DNA from: Clostridium aceticum | Lineage (GTDB): Bacteria > Bacillota > Clostridia > Peptostreptococcales > Natronincolaceae | Direction: 5' to 3' | Length of the DNA: 64,000 nt | Assembly (NCBI RefSeq): GCF_001042715.1 | Contig: NZ_CP009687.1 | Span: forward strand, 2,223,418-2,287,417 | In this document: piece after piece, positions 8,504 to 16,763 of the stretch | How positions within the stretch are numbered: position 1 is the stretch's first letter | Layout: every line of letters begins with the position of its first letter | Notes under the pieces: generated by a model | What the model saw: the letters and a program-made list of their open reading frames with translations, nothing else | The model's database searches: none | What the model was told of the DNA's origin: nothing | Program-made: the position numbers and the translations under genes

Positions 8504-8707
8504 ACACCTCCGATTTATATCTTTGGTGTATTATCTCATGATCCTAGTATTGAAATCTATATGGGTTGCATTTGACAGATACGACATTCGCAGTTATATT
8601 TTCAGTTAATATATTAAGTAGAGGTGGTGGCTTCCTTTGACATTAGGTTAAAGTTATTTATAACACAAAAAAAACTATCTAAATTTTAGATAGTTGAATA
8701 TACATGG
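8504..8707. other. island/core boundary segment
   Basis: A 204-bp segment between the broken tnpA and tRNA-Pro with no gene. It contains the tRNA terminator. The tRNA 3' end faces the mobile remnants, the usual orientation for tRNA-targeted islands. Confidence 0.4.
8665..8695 (-). terminator. terminator of tRNA-Pro
   Basis: AACTATCTAAA (8673-8683) pairs with TTTAGATAGTT (8685-8695). On the minus strand this is followed by a run of T (A-run 8667-8674). It lies directly downstream of the tRNA. Confidence 0.75.
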
Positions 8708-8781
8708 TCGGAGCGACAGGACTTGAACCTGCGGCCTCATGACCCCCAGTCATGCGTTCTACCAAACTGAACTACGCCCCG
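8708..8781 (-). tRNA. tRNA-Pro (anticodon GGG)
   Basis: The minus strand folds as a tRNA: acceptor arms CGGGGCG and CGCTCCG pair with one G-T, the anticodon stem GCATGA/TCATG encloses CTGGGGG (anticodon GGG), and the T-arm has GGTTCAAGT. The discriminator is A and CCA is not encoded. It reads codon CCC. It marks the border between the island and the core genes. Confidence 0.9.
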
Positions 8782-8813
8782 AATTAACAAAACATACTGA
8801 CTATACCCTTATA

Positions 8814-8842
8814 TGGCGCGCTACCAAACTGCGCCACAGCCA
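8814..8842 (-). pseudogene. 5'-half tRNA fragment
   Basis: The minus strand reads like the acceptor and D-arm of a tRNA (GGCGCAGTTTGGTAGCGC is a typical D-arm), then stops. No anticodon or T-arm follows. It lies 33 bp upstream of tRNA-Pro and is probably the remains of a second tRNA gene. Confidence 0.5.
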
Positions 8843-9049
8843 GATAACATTTATTTAATTACCTTATACATTGTAAGACAATTTTTAACTATTGTCAAGT
8901 AGTTTTAATTTGTACTTATCCTCCTGAAATCAATAAGTAAATCTTAAAATCTAGTCATCACTTAGATAAAATCTTTAGGAAGATTTAGCTTGAGTTAATG
9001 CCTTTATCTATATAGTAAGTATATGCCTTTTTTCTTCTCTTCATACATA

Positions 9050-9080
9050 AAAATATAGGGGTATGTGCTTACACCCCTAT
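9050..9080 (-). terminator. terminator downstream of spoIVA
   Basis: ATAGGGGT (9055-9062) pairs with ACACCCCTAT (9071-9080). On the minus strand it is followed by an AT-rich TATTTTTATG tract. Confidence 0.55.
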
Positions 9081-9110
9081 TTTATCTTTTTATACCCTAT
9101 ATCATTTTAG

Positions 9111-9151
9111 AACAAAGTCTTCCTTTGGAAGATTTAAAGGATGACTTTGTT
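9111..9151. repeat. inverted repeat after spoIVA
   Basis: AACAAAGTC with TCCTTT (9111-9126) pairs imperfectly with AAAGGATGACTTTGTT (9136-9151). It adjoins the larger palindrome at 9154. Confidence 0.45.
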
Positions 9152-9153
9152 GA

Positions 9154-9214
9154 AACCAATAACGGAAATTATAACTTATCCATAATTTATAAAGTTTATA
9201 ATTTCCTATTGGTT
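9154..9214. repeat. 61-bp palindrome spanning the spoIVA stop codon
   Basis: The left arm (9154-9177) and right arm (9192-9214) are near-perfect reverse complements (AACCAATA...TTATAACTT against AACCAATAGG...AAACTT). The loop is 14 bases. The TAA of spoIVA lies inside the right arm, and no T-tract follows, so this looks more like a palindromic insertion or an mRNA 3'-end structure than a simple terminator. Confidence 0.55.
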
Positions 9215-10691
9215 ATAAAATAATAGCTATAAAGCCTCCATTTCCTTCATTGATAATTTTCTGCAGGGTTTTTTGTAGTTTTATTCTAGTATCATCTGGC
9301 ATCGTTTGAAGTTTGCTTTGTAATTGTTCTTTCACCATATCATGAAGAGATTTGCCAAACATGTTTGTTTCCCATATTTTTTCTGGACTTTGTTCAAATT
9401 CATCCAGTAAATATTTTACCAGCTCTTCACTCTGCTTTTCTGTACCTACTATTGGAGAAACCTCTGTTGCTATATCAGCTCTAATAAAGTGCAGAGAAGG
9501 TGCGTTTGCTCTTAACTTTACACCGAATTGATTGCCATGTTTAAATATTTCCGGTTGTTCTAAGGCTAACTCCTCTAAGGCTGGTGGTACAAGCCCATAC
9601 CCTATAGCCTTCACATCCTCCAATGCCTTTTCTACTCGATCATACTCTCGTTTTGCCTTTGCCAGTTCTGTAATCAAACCAATCAGCTGATGATCCCCTG
9701 CAATATCATAACCTGTTTTTTCACCTAGGATTTTATAAAACAAGTTATCATCTGTAGTTAATTCAATTAAAGCAGAGCCTTCTCCCATTTTAATATTTTC
9801 AAGAGAAACCTTCTTGATGTTTTCAATCCCTTTCAAGCTGGCTATCATGGTTTCTACGTTTTTGATTCTTCTTGTTTCGCTAGCAATCTCCCTAATGCCC
9901 TTCATAATAGTAGATTTCAACCAATGACCTGATTCAATACTTTCAACCCATCCAGGCAAATTAAAATTAATCTCTGTAATAGGAAACTCAAATAATACAC
10001 TTTCTAGAACTTCATGGATATCATTAATGTTCATTGTTGCACAGTCTTTTACTACTACAGAAACCCCATACTTTTCCTGTAGGCTGTCTTTTAATGCCTG
10101 TGTTTCTTCTGCTTCTGGGTTTTTACTATTGAGAACAATGGCAAAGGGTTTATCAATTTCCTTTAATTCATTAATAACTCTTTCTTCAGCCTCAAGATAG
10201 TTTTCCCTTTCGATATCAGTGATAGAACCATCTGTAGTCACCACTAGGCCGATGGTGGAATGTTCTTGAATAACTTTTTTCGTGCCAATTTCTGCTGCCT
10301 CTTCAAAAGGTATTTGCTTTTCAAACCAAGGAGTATTTACCAACCTTGACTGTCCATCCTCTTGATGACCTAAAGCGCCCTTTACTAAATAACCAACACA
10401 GTCAATCATCCGCAGTTTAAAGGATGCATTTTCCTTCAAAACTAGTTCAACAGCTTCATTTGGAACAAACTTAGGTTCTGTTGTAGTAATGGTCTTTCCT
10501 GAACCACTTTGAGGCAATTCATCCTTTGCTCTTTCTTTTTTATAGGTGTTTTCTATATTAGGTAAAACCAATAGATCCATCACTCTTTTTATTAAAGTAG
10601 ATTTTCCTGTTCTAACAGGTCCTACAACACCTATGTAAATGTCACCTTGTGTACGTTGCGCTATATCTCTGTAAATATGGTACTTTTCCAT
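9213..10691 (-). CDS. spoIVA: stage IV sporulation protein A, spore-coat scaffold ATPase
   Basis: A 492-residue protein of the usual SpoIVA length. It has an N-terminal P-loop (GVVGPVRTGKST, residues 22-33), a GTPase-like G3 region (RMIDCVGYLVKGALGH) and the conserved C-terminal tail GNGGFIAIIL that anchors the scaffold at the forespore surface via SpoVM in Bacillus. SpoIVA hydrolyses ATP to polymerise the basement layer of the spore coat in the mother cell. In Bacillus it sits near der and gpsA, as here, though a ric gene intervenes. The stop codon lies within a 61-bp palindrome. Confidence 0.97.
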   Translation of the reverse strand: MEKYHIYRDIAQRTQGDIYIGVVGPVRTGKSTLIKRVMDLLVLPNIENTYKKERAKDELPQSGSGKTITTTEPKFVPNEAVELVLKENASFKLRMIDCVGYLVKGALGHQEDGQSRLVNTPWFEKQIPFEEAAEIGTKKVIQEHSTIGLVVTTDGSITDIERENYLEAEERVINELKEIDKPFAIVLNSKNPEAEETQALKDSLQEKYGVSVVVKDCATMNINDIHEVLESVLFEFPITEINFNLPGWVESIESGHWLKSTIMKGIREIASETRRIKNVETMIASLKGIENIKKVSLENIKMGEGSALIELTTDDNLFYKILGEKTGYDIAGDHQLIGLITELAKAKREYDRVEKALEDVKAIGYGLVPPALEELALEQPEIFKHGNQFGVKLRANAPSLHFIRADIATEVSPIVGTEKQSEELVKYLLDEFEQSPEKIWETNMFGKSLHDMVKEQLQSKLQTMPDDTRIKLQKTLQKIINEGNGGFIAIIL

Positions 10692-10711
10692 CCTATCCCT
10701 CCTTATTCATA

Positions 10712-10869
10712 TATAGATAAATAACTATATTTCATACTTTATATAGACATACACCCATGAATTTTAATATACTTAGGACTATGTTTGTAGTCCTTGATTA
10801 CGTTTTAAAATTAAAGGTAAAACGTAAACGATGGACATTAAAATTCAGCTTTAGAACTGTATACCTATA
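10712..10869 (+). repeat. TATAGATAA-ended palindromic repeat, copy 1
   Basis: The ends are TATAGATAAATAAC (10712) and a degraded CTGTATACCTATA (10869). The inside contains AATTTTAATATACTTAGG and an imperfect return arm CATTAAAATTC. It aligns with copy 2 when that copy is reverse-complemented. Confidence 0.5.
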
Positions 10870-10982
10870 ACATTATAAATATATGACCCTTCAAAAAAAA
10901 TATGACAATGCAATCTATCTACTACTTTATATTTTTCACAGAGGACATTTATGCTTCTTTTTTATATTTTTTAGAATTTTTC

Positions 10983-11104
10983 TATAGATAAGCAAGTTCA
11001 AACTTCAATTTTGATATACATGGTCTACGTTTCGCCCCAAAACCGTGGGCTGCAAATGTAGCCCTTAGTATATCAAAATTAAGTCCTGATGTTGTTTATC
11101 TATA
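10983..11104 (-). repeat. TATAGATAA-ended palindromic repeat, copy 2
   Basis: The ends are TATAGATAAGCAAG (10983-10996) and GTTGTTTATCTATA (11091-11104). Inside, AATTTTGATATAC and GTATATCAAAATT form a second inverted repeat around a GGGCT hairpin. It is inverted relative to copy 1. Confidence 0.6.
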
Positions 11105-11114
11105 TCATTGAACA

Positions 11115-11140
11115 TAAAAAAAAGCGTCTACGACGCTTTC
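11115..11140 (-). terminator. terminator of ric
   Basis: AAAGCGTC (11121-11128) pairs with GACGCTTT (11132-11139). On the minus strand a run of eight T follows. It is 55 bp past the ric stop codon. Confidence 0.8.
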
Positions 11141-11194
11141 CCTAGGAAACTCTAAGCTTTTTTTAAGGACAGCATAGCTGTCCCTATCAAGAAC

Positions 11195-11896
11195 CTACTT
11201 AAATCTCTTAAAAAGAATATTATTCTCTAAATGAATGTGATGAAATAGATCTGATTCTATTGCCTTTAATTTTTCATAGGTTCTAACAAATGAACTACAG
11301 GAAGATGCAGGTGTCACATAGCCCTCGGTAATTTTTCTCATTTCTTTTAGTACAACCCCAGCATTATCGTGCTCATCTTCTGTTTCCTGCATCACTTGCA
11401 TAACTTTTTTTCTCATTTCTTCTATAGGATTGTTCTCGTACGCCTTTATAAGTGGAAAGAGTATTTCTTCCTCTTTGATAAGATGTCCTTCTATCTCCAC
11501 TTTTAGACTATTAAACAGTTTGTGAAGTTTAGAAAGAAGGTCTCCATGATCAACATAATGAACTCTTAAAATCTTATTTAGCAGTTTCTCTGTGGTAGGC
11601 AGTTCCTCCCTCATAAAAGTATGATGTTTGTTCACAATAAAATCAATCAACTCTGATGAGTCCACTTTTCTCCAGTCTATGTCCTCTCTTGTTAGTTGAG
11701 TAAATGTATCATAGGCTTTATTTAATTTATCCATTAATTCTTCCTGATGAATGCTTTGCTCTCTAATAGCCACTAACAATGCTCTATCTCCACCACAACA
11801 AAAATCTATTTCATATTCCATAAATATATCTGTCGCCTTGGGAAACATAGCCACGATTTCGCCTATCTGCTGGTTTACATCAAATACTTTTTTCAT
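11195..11896 (-). CDS. ric: iron-sulfur cluster repair di-iron protein (Ric/ScdA/YtfE)
   Basis: A 233-residue protein with an N-terminal DUF542/ScdA_N domain (residues 1-65, with IDFCCGGDRAL) and a C-terminal hemerythrin-like domain. The hemerythrin His/Glu ligands are visible in NKHHTFMREELP, GHLIKEEEILFP, DEHDNAG and HHIHLENNILF. This family releases or restores iron in Fe-S proteins damaged by nitric oxide or oxidants in the cytoplasm. It stands alone between gpsA and spoIVA, with its own terminator, an insertion relative to the common gpsA-spoIVA layout. The nitrite reductase elsewhere in the window makes nitrosative stress plausible for this organism. Confidence 0.92.
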   Translation of the reverse strand: MKKVFDVNQQIGEIVAMFPKATDIFMEYEIDFCCGGDRALLVAIREQSIHQEELMDKLNKAYDTFTQLTREDIDWRKVDSSELIDFIVNKHHTFMREELPTTEKLLNKILRVHYVDHGDLLSKLHKLFNSLKVEIEGHLIKEEEILFPLIKAYENNPIEEMRKKVMQVMQETEDEHDNAGVVLKEMRKITEGYVTPASSCSSFVRTYEKLKAIESDLFHHIHLENNILFKRFK

Positions 11897-11975
11897 ATTG
11901 TTTTCCTCCCCTTAATTTGCATCTTTATGCCTATTATATAAGATAAATAAAATTATAGCTGTGATATAAATCAAT

Positions 11976-12140
11976 CATTAGCGTTAACTTAAGCCATAAT
12001 TTGTCATCCTGAGTGGAGCAAAGTGGAGTCGAAGGATCTTAGTGTTAGTAAAATTCTTGGCTACTCCAAGATCCTTCGCTACCCTCAGGATGACAGTTCA
12101 AGAGAATTTTGCTAATAATTGTACTAAGTTAATGCCTATG
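11976..12140 (-). mobile_element. MITE-like element, copy A (165 bp)
   Basis: The ends are CATTAGCGTTAACTTAA and, reverse-complemented, CATAGGCATTAACTTAG. The element is flanked on both sides by ATAAATCAAT (11966-11975 and 12141-12150), a perfect 10-bp direct repeat that reads as a target-site duplication. The interior is a large palindrome built from TCATCCTGAG and GAAGGATCTT arms. No reading frame is present, so it must be moved in trans. Confidence 0.75.
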
Positions 12141-12237
12141 ATAAATCAATATGATTTATATCACACCCATAAAAATCTAGCATATTTGCAATTTTTCTAA
12201 AGAAGAATAGTAAATTGCCTATACAATTACTTATTTT

Positions 12238-12278
12238 TATAGATAAACAACATTAAAGTTTGCGCTTGCTTATCTATA
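12238..12278 (+). repeat. TATAGATAA-ended repeat, copy 3 (internally deleted, 41 bp)
   Basis: The ends are TATAGATAAACAAC and CTTGCTTATCTATA, separated by 13 bp. Both ends match copy 2 at 10983 almost exactly, so this is the same repeat with its centre deleted. Confidence 0.6.
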
Positions 12279-12290
12279 ATATCTTTTAAA

Positions 12291-12317
12291 GAAAAAAAGA
12301 ACCCCCAAGGGTTCCTT
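12291..12317 (-). terminator. terminator of the der-plsY-gpsA operon
   Basis: GAACCC (12299-12304) pairs with GGGTTC (12309-12314) around CCAA. On the minus strand a TTTTTTT run follows. It is 17 bp past the gpsA stop. Confidence 0.8.
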
Positions 12318-12333
12318 TATGTACTATAAAATT

Positions 12334-13368
12334 TTACTGCCAATCCACGCTGCTGTCATTTACGATTTCTTCCATTTCGTTTTTTCTATCTCTTGTCATA
12401 AGATTGATCACAGCATCCTTTGGATCTCTACCTTCATAAAGAACTTTGTATATTTCTTCTGTTATAGGCATTTCTATGTTATATTTTACAGCCAGCTCAT
12501 AAGCAACATTTGTGGTGGTGATGCCCTCCACCACCATACCAATTTCCTTTAAGGTTTCTTGTAAACTCTTGCCTTTTCCAATCAAAATTCCTGCGCGGCG
12601 ATTTCTGCTGTGCATACTTGTACAAGTAACAATTAAGTCTCCAATGCCAGAAAGTCCCGCAAAGGTGGAGATATCTGCTCCCATAGCCTTGCCTAGTCTA
12701 GCAATTTCTCTAATACCCCTTGTCATCAAAGCTGCCCTCACATTATCACCAAAACCTAAACCATCAGCTATACCTGCCCCAAAGGCTATCACATTTTTAA
12801 GAGCACCGCCTAACTCTACCCCTGCCACATCAGGGTTGGTGTATACGCGAAACTTCGATGTCATAAAGGCATGTTGTACAAACTCTGCAGTATCCTTTTT
12901 AAGAGCAGCTGCTACAATAGTGGTAGGCATGTTAATCGCTACCTCTTCTGCATGTGAAGGTCCCGAAAGCATTGCATAAGGTTGGTTTGGCAACATCTCC
13001 TCTACCACTTCAGAAATTCTTAACTGCGTTTTTTGTTCAATTCCCTTGGCGGCATTTACAATGACTTGATGAGGTTTTATATGAGGTTGAATAGATTTTA
13101 GTACTTCCCGCACTTTCTGCGTAGGTACTGCTAGTAAAATAATGTCCGTATCCTTTACAGCAGCTATACTATCTGTAAATAGTTTAATGCTAGAAGGTAT
13201 TTTTATCCCTGACAAATATTTTTTATTTTCTCCAGTTGTCAAAATTTCCTGGTATTGTTCTTCTCCCCGCATCCATAGGTTTACAACATGGTCATTGCTG
13301 TTAAGAACAAGACTTAAGGCAGTTCCCCAACTTCCAGCACCTAAAACAGCTATAGAAAGCTTCTTCAT
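12334..13368 (-). CDS. gpsA: glycerol-3-phosphate dehydrogenase [NAD(P)+]
   Basis: A 344-residue cytosolic enzyme that reduces dihydroxyacetone phosphate to sn-glycerol 3-phosphate, the backbone for phospholipids. The N-terminal Rossmann motif is GAGSWGTAL (residues 10-18). The catalytic-domain signature GVELGGALKNVIA, with its Lys, and the substrate-binding segment SRNRRAG are present. It follows plsY by 16 bp in transcription order, so der, plsY and gpsA form one operon, and PlsY uses the product of GpsA directly. The terminator at 12291 closes the operon. Confidence 0.97.
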   Translation of the reverse strand: MKKLSIAVLGAGSWGTALSLVLNSNDHVVNLWMRGEEQYQEILTTGENKKYLSGIKIPSSIKLFTDSIAAVKDTDIILLAVPTQKVREVLKSIQPHIKPHQVIVNAAKGIEQKTQLRISEVVEEMLPNQPYAMLSGPSHAEEVAINMPTTIVAAALKKDTAEFVQHAFMTSKFRVYTNPDVAGVELGGALKNVIAFGAGIADGLGFGDNVRAALMTRGIREIARLGKAMGADISTFAGLSGIGDLIVTCTSMHSRNRRAGILIGKGKSLQETLKEIGMVVEGITTTNVAYELAVKYNIEMPITEEIYKVLYEGRDPKDAVINLMTRDRKNEMEEIVNDSSVDWQ

Positions 13369-13384
13369 GGTCTAAGTCTCCCCT

Positions 13385-13972
13385 CTATTTAACTTTTAAT
13401 TTCTCAGTTATTTTTCTTTCCGTCCCTTGTCGTAGACGTTGAATATTTTCTCTGTGCTTATAAATTGCCAATACACATAGCATTAAACCAAAAACAAAAT
13501 AATTCCAACCCTGTGAAACTAAAAGAATAGGGAATAAAGTAATCGCTACAATAGCACCTAAGGAAACATATTTAGATAAAATAAGAATAATAATTCCAAT
13601 GACAACACATACTAATGCAATTGTAAAATGAATGCTAAGGGCTACTCCTATGGTTGTAGCAATACCTTTACCTCCCTTAAAACCCAATAATATAGGCCAG
13701 TTATGTCCTAATACTACAGCAACACCTGCCATCATAGCTAGATTTTCTGAACCAAGTCTCCTAGCTATATAGACCGCCAGTACCCCCTTTAAGCAATCCG
13801 CTAAAAGCGTAAAAACTGCTGCTTTATAGCCCAATGTCCTCATCACATTAGTTGTACCGGCATTTCCACTACCATAGTTTCTTATATCAATATTAGCAGA
13901 CAGCTTTCCAATAATATAGGAAGCAGAAAAGTTTCCTAACATATATGCTATTACTAAAATCAGCAATTGCAC
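13385..13972 (-). CDS. plsY: acyl-phosphate:glycerol-3-phosphate acyltransferase
   Basis: A 195-residue polytopic membrane protein with about five hydrophobic segments. The three conserved loops of PlsY are present: GSGNAGTTNVMRTLG (about 36-50), GHNWPILLGFKGGKGIATT (about 89-108) and KYVSLGAI. It transfers an acyl group from acyl-phosphate to glycerol 3-phosphate to make lysophosphatidic acid. It lies between der (stop and start codons abut) and gpsA. Confidence 0.96.
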   Translation of the reverse strand: MQLLILVIAYMLGNFSASYIIGKLSANIDIRNYGSGNAGTTNVMRTLGYKAAVFTLLADCLKGVLAVYIARRLGSENLAMMAGVAVVLGHNWPILLGFKGGKGIATTIGVALSIHFTIALVCVVIGIIILILSKYVSLGAIVAITLFPILLVSQGWNYFVFGLMLCVLAIYKHRENIQRLRQGTERKITEKLKVK

Positions 13973-15298
13973 TTATTTGTCACCTCCAGCTTTTTCCCTA
14001 TTGATAAATCTTATTGGGGTCCCTTCAAAACCAAAGTTTTCTCTGATCCTATTCTCCATATATCTTTGATAAGAAAAATGCATTAATTCCTTATCATTAA
14101 TAAATAGTATGAATGTCGGCGGTCTTACAGAAGCTTGTGTTGCATAAAATATCTTAAGTCGTTTACCCTTATCAGAAGGTGGCTGATTCAATAACATCGC
14201 TTCACCAACTACCTCATTTAACGTACCTGTAGGTATCCTCATAGCATGCTGATTTGATACAAATTTGATTTTCTCTAAGACCTTCATGACCCTTTGACCC
14301 GTTACAGCAGATACAAATAGTACAGGTGCATATTCGCAGAAGGATAGTTCTTCTCGGATGTTCTTTAGAAAATGATTCATTGTATTGGTCTCTTTTTCGA
14401 TTAAATCCCACTTGTTGATTACAATAATGAGGCCTTTTCCACTTTCATGACTAAAACCAGCAATTCTTTTGTCTTGTTCTGTAATACCTTCTTCTGCATC
14501 CACTACTAATAGACACACATCCGCCCTTTCAATAGCCGCTAAAGATCTTATCACACTGTATCGTTCCACATGTTCTGTTATTTTACTTTTTCTTCTTATA
14601 CCTGCGGTGTCAATAAAAACATATTCATCTTCTCCGTCAGTAAAAGGTGTATCTATAGCATCCCGAGTGGTTCCCGCAATATCACTGACGATTACCCTGT
14701 CTTCTCCTAGTATTTTATTGATGATAGAGGATTTTCCTACATTAGGCTTACCGATGATGGCTACCTTCATTACCTCTTCATCATAATCCTCTGCTCCTTC
14801 TTCGGGAAAATGTTTTACAATCTCATCTAATAGATCCCCCATATTTAAGCCCAACGCTGAGGAAATTTCTAGCGGGTCTCCTATACCTAACTCATAAAAA
14901 TCATAATAATGAGGAGACTGTTCCTTGGTATCTACTTTATTTACAGCCAATACCACCGGCTTTTTAGATTTTCTAAGCATATCTGCAATTTCTCTATCTG
15001 AAGAAATCAGTCCTTGTCTGCCATCCACCATAAATACAATAACATCTGCTGTTTCAATGGCTAGCTCCGCCTGCCTACGCATTTGAGCAGGAATGATTTC
15101 TTCTGACTCTGGCTCTATACCGCCAGTATCAATCATAGTAAATTTATGATTTAACCATTCTACTTCTGTATAAATTCTATCTCTTGTAACACCGGGTTGG
15201 TCCTCCACGATGGCGATTCTTTTTCCAGCAATTTTATTAAAAAATGTTGACTTCCCTACATTAGGTCTTCCAACAACTGCTACAATAGGCTTTGCCAT
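13973..15298 (-). CDS. der: ribosome-associated GTPase Der (EngA)
   Basis: A 441-residue protein with two tandem GTPase domains and a C-terminal KH-like domain, the standard Der layout. The P-loops are GRPNVGKST (residues 10-18) and GKPNVGKSS (about 184-192). The DTGG and DTAG switch motifs and both NKxD motifs (NKVD, NKWD) are present. Der is needed for assembly of the 50S ribosomal subunit. It heads the der-plsY-gpsA operon; the DUF512 gene is 21 bp upstream and may be co-transcribed, as is common in Clostridia. Confidence 0.97.
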   Translation of the reverse strand: MAKPIVAVVGRPNVGKSTFFNKIAGKRIAIVEDQPGVTRDRIYTEVEWLNHKFTMIDTGGIEPESEEIIPAQMRRQAELAIETADVIVFMVDGRQGLISSDREIADMLRKSKKPVVLAVNKVDTKEQSPHYYDFYELGIGDPLEISSALGLNMGDLLDEIVKHFPEEGAEDYDEEVMKVAIIGKPNVGKSSIINKILGEDRVIVSDIAGTTRDAIDTPFTDGEDEYVFIDTAGIRRKSKITEHVERYSVIRSLAAIERADVCLLVVDAEEGITEQDKRIAGFSHESGKGLIIVINKWDLIEKETNTMNHFLKNIREELSFCEYAPVLFVSAVTGQRVMKVLEKIKFVSNQHAMRIPTGTLNEVVGEAMLLNQPPSDKGKRLKIFYATQASVRPPTFILFINDKELMHFSYQRYMENRIRENFGFEGTPIRFINREKAGGDK

Positions 15299-15319
15299 GA
15301 CCCTTCACCTCATACTTTC

Positions 15320-16651
15320 TTATGATTTAAAATCTAAAATTTTATCGATTAAAATGCTGCCTTCTACTTCGCAAACCTGTACTTTGGTTTGCAGTTTCCT
15401 TTCTAGCTCGCTTATCGTTATATCATCTAAAAACACTTCTTCTTCGGACTTTAACATGGATTCAGGAAGAAGGATCTTCGCTCCTAAGTCCTTGCCCTGT
15501 AAATTTTTTAATAGATCAGTAGCAGTAATCAGCCCTGTCACCGACACCTGCCCACCAAAAAATTCATTTTGTATTGCTTCCACCTGAATCGTAAGATTTC
15601 CTATCTTTTTCATCATGGCTTGGCAAAGAGCGTTTATTGTTTCATGTACTAATGTTCCCGTAACTAAAGTTACTTTTTGTGGTACCTCTAGCGTCATTTC
15701 CTTTAGTTCTTCTAGATGTTGGTAAAATTCCTGCTGAAACTTTGCCACCATCCCCACACCATTTTCTAGCTGTGGAAAACCATCATAGGCCTCATAATGA
15801 GGAAAATCCTTCTTTGCTAGTAGGTAAAACTCATCTGATAAATAGACAAAGTTTCTATCCAATTTTTTCAACAGCTTTTTCTGCCAAGACGCTATTTGCT
15901 CTATGATCTTTAAGGCAGTTTCCATGTTGAATGCTTCTAAAGGATAGAGTTTCTCCCTATACCTTGTTAATCCCACAGGCACTACCGCAACACTGTTAAT
16001 AGCATAGCTTAATTCTTCTAAATCCTTAATGGTAGCATCTAAGGCTTCTCCATCATTGACCCCATGGCATAAAACGATTTGACAGTTCATTTCTATGTGA
16101 TGGTCAGCCAATTTCTTTAGTATTGCCAAAATATTTCCTGCCCTTGGATTATTAAGCATTTTTTCCCTTAAGGCACCGTTAGTAGTATGTACAGATATAT
16201 TTATAGGGCTAATTCTATATTGTATAATTTTATCTATATCTTCATCCTTCATATTGGTCAAAGTAATATAATTACCATGCAAAAAAGACAGTCTAGAATC
16301 ATCGTCTTTAAAGTATAGGCTTTTTCTCATATTACTAGGTAACTGATCAATGAAACAAAACATACATTTATTCTTACAGCTCTTGGCTTCATCTATAATA
16401 GGATTTTCAAATTCTATTCCCAAATCCTCATCATAATCCTTATCTATTTCGATAATCCACTCTTCTCCATCAGGTTTTTGGATTGCCAATTCTAAGTATT
16501 CATCTGATAAATAAAACTTATATTCGATAATATCCTGTATCGTTTCACCATTAATACTTAACAGAAGATCCCCTACTTCGATTTCCACTTCTTCTGCAAT
16601 ACTTCCAGGGACAACTTTACTAATAACATTTTTTGCATTTGATTCCTTCAA
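15320..16651 (-). CDS. DUF512 protein (PDZ plus radical-SAM-like)
   Basis: I prefer the TTG at 16651 (443 residues) because it has a GTAGGTG ribosome site seven bases upstream and begins next to the conserved NVISKVVPGSIAEE segment; the frame is open up to 16723. In order: an N-terminal PDZ-like domain (residues about 5-65), a CxxxCxxC cluster motif in CKNKCMFCFIDQLP, and the DUF512 domain at the C-terminus. The family is widespread in Clostridia next to der. Its reaction is unknown; a radical-SAM-type Fe-S enzyme is suggested by the cysteine motif. Confidence 0.88.
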   Translation of the reverse strand: MKESNAKNVISKVVPGSIAEEVEIEVGDLLLSINGETIQDIIEYKFYLSDEYLELAIQKPDGEEWIIEIDKDYDEDLGIEFENPIIDEAKSCKNKCMFCFIDQLPSNMRKSLYFKDDDSRLSFLHGNYITLTNMKDEDIDKIIQYRISPINISVHTTNGALREKMLNNPRAGNILAILKKLADHHIEMNCQIVLCHGVNDGEALDATIKDLEELSYAINSVAVVPVGLTRYREKLYPLEAFNMETALKIIEQIASWQKKLLKKLDRNFVYLSDEFYLLAKKDFPHYEAYDGFPQLENGVGMVAKFQQEFYQHLEELKEMTLEVPQKVTLVTGTLVHETINALCQAMMKKIGNLTIQVEAIQNEFFGGQVSVTGLITATDLLKNLQGKDLGAKILLPESMLKSEEEVFLDDITISELERKLQTKVQVCEVEGSILIDKILDFKS

Positions 16652-16763
16652 AAAAACACCTACTTTAAGTTTTTTAGTACCTGCTACTAAAATTATATCA
16701 TAATTATATAATTTTACCATCAAATTATATTATCATTTTGGCTTCATAAAGGTCAAGCATCTT

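Larger units (their letters stand above)
8843..9212. other. 370-bp gap with stacked hairpins
   Basis: There is no gene between the tRNA fragment and the spoIVA stop. It holds three inverted repeats in a row: 9055-9080, 9111-9151 and 9154-9214. A short stretch at 8989-9006 (TTGAGTTAATGCC) resembles an end of the MITE-like family described at 11,976, but I cannot find a partner end. Confidence 0.45.
10692..11194. other. 503-bp gap filled by two copies of a small repeat
   Basis: There is no gene. Two inverted copies of a TATAGATAA-ended repeat occupy 10712-10869 and 10983-11104, and the ric terminator lies at 11115-11140. The spoIVA promoter must lie in or beside the first copy; I see no convincing sigma-E consensus. 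Confidence 0.6.
11897..12333. other. 437-bp gap holding a MITE-like element, a small repeat and a terminator
   Basis: There is no gene. The stretch contains MITE-like copy A (11976-12140), a 41-bp copy of the TATAGATAA repeat (12238-12278) and the gpsA terminator (12291-12317). Confidence 0.6.
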
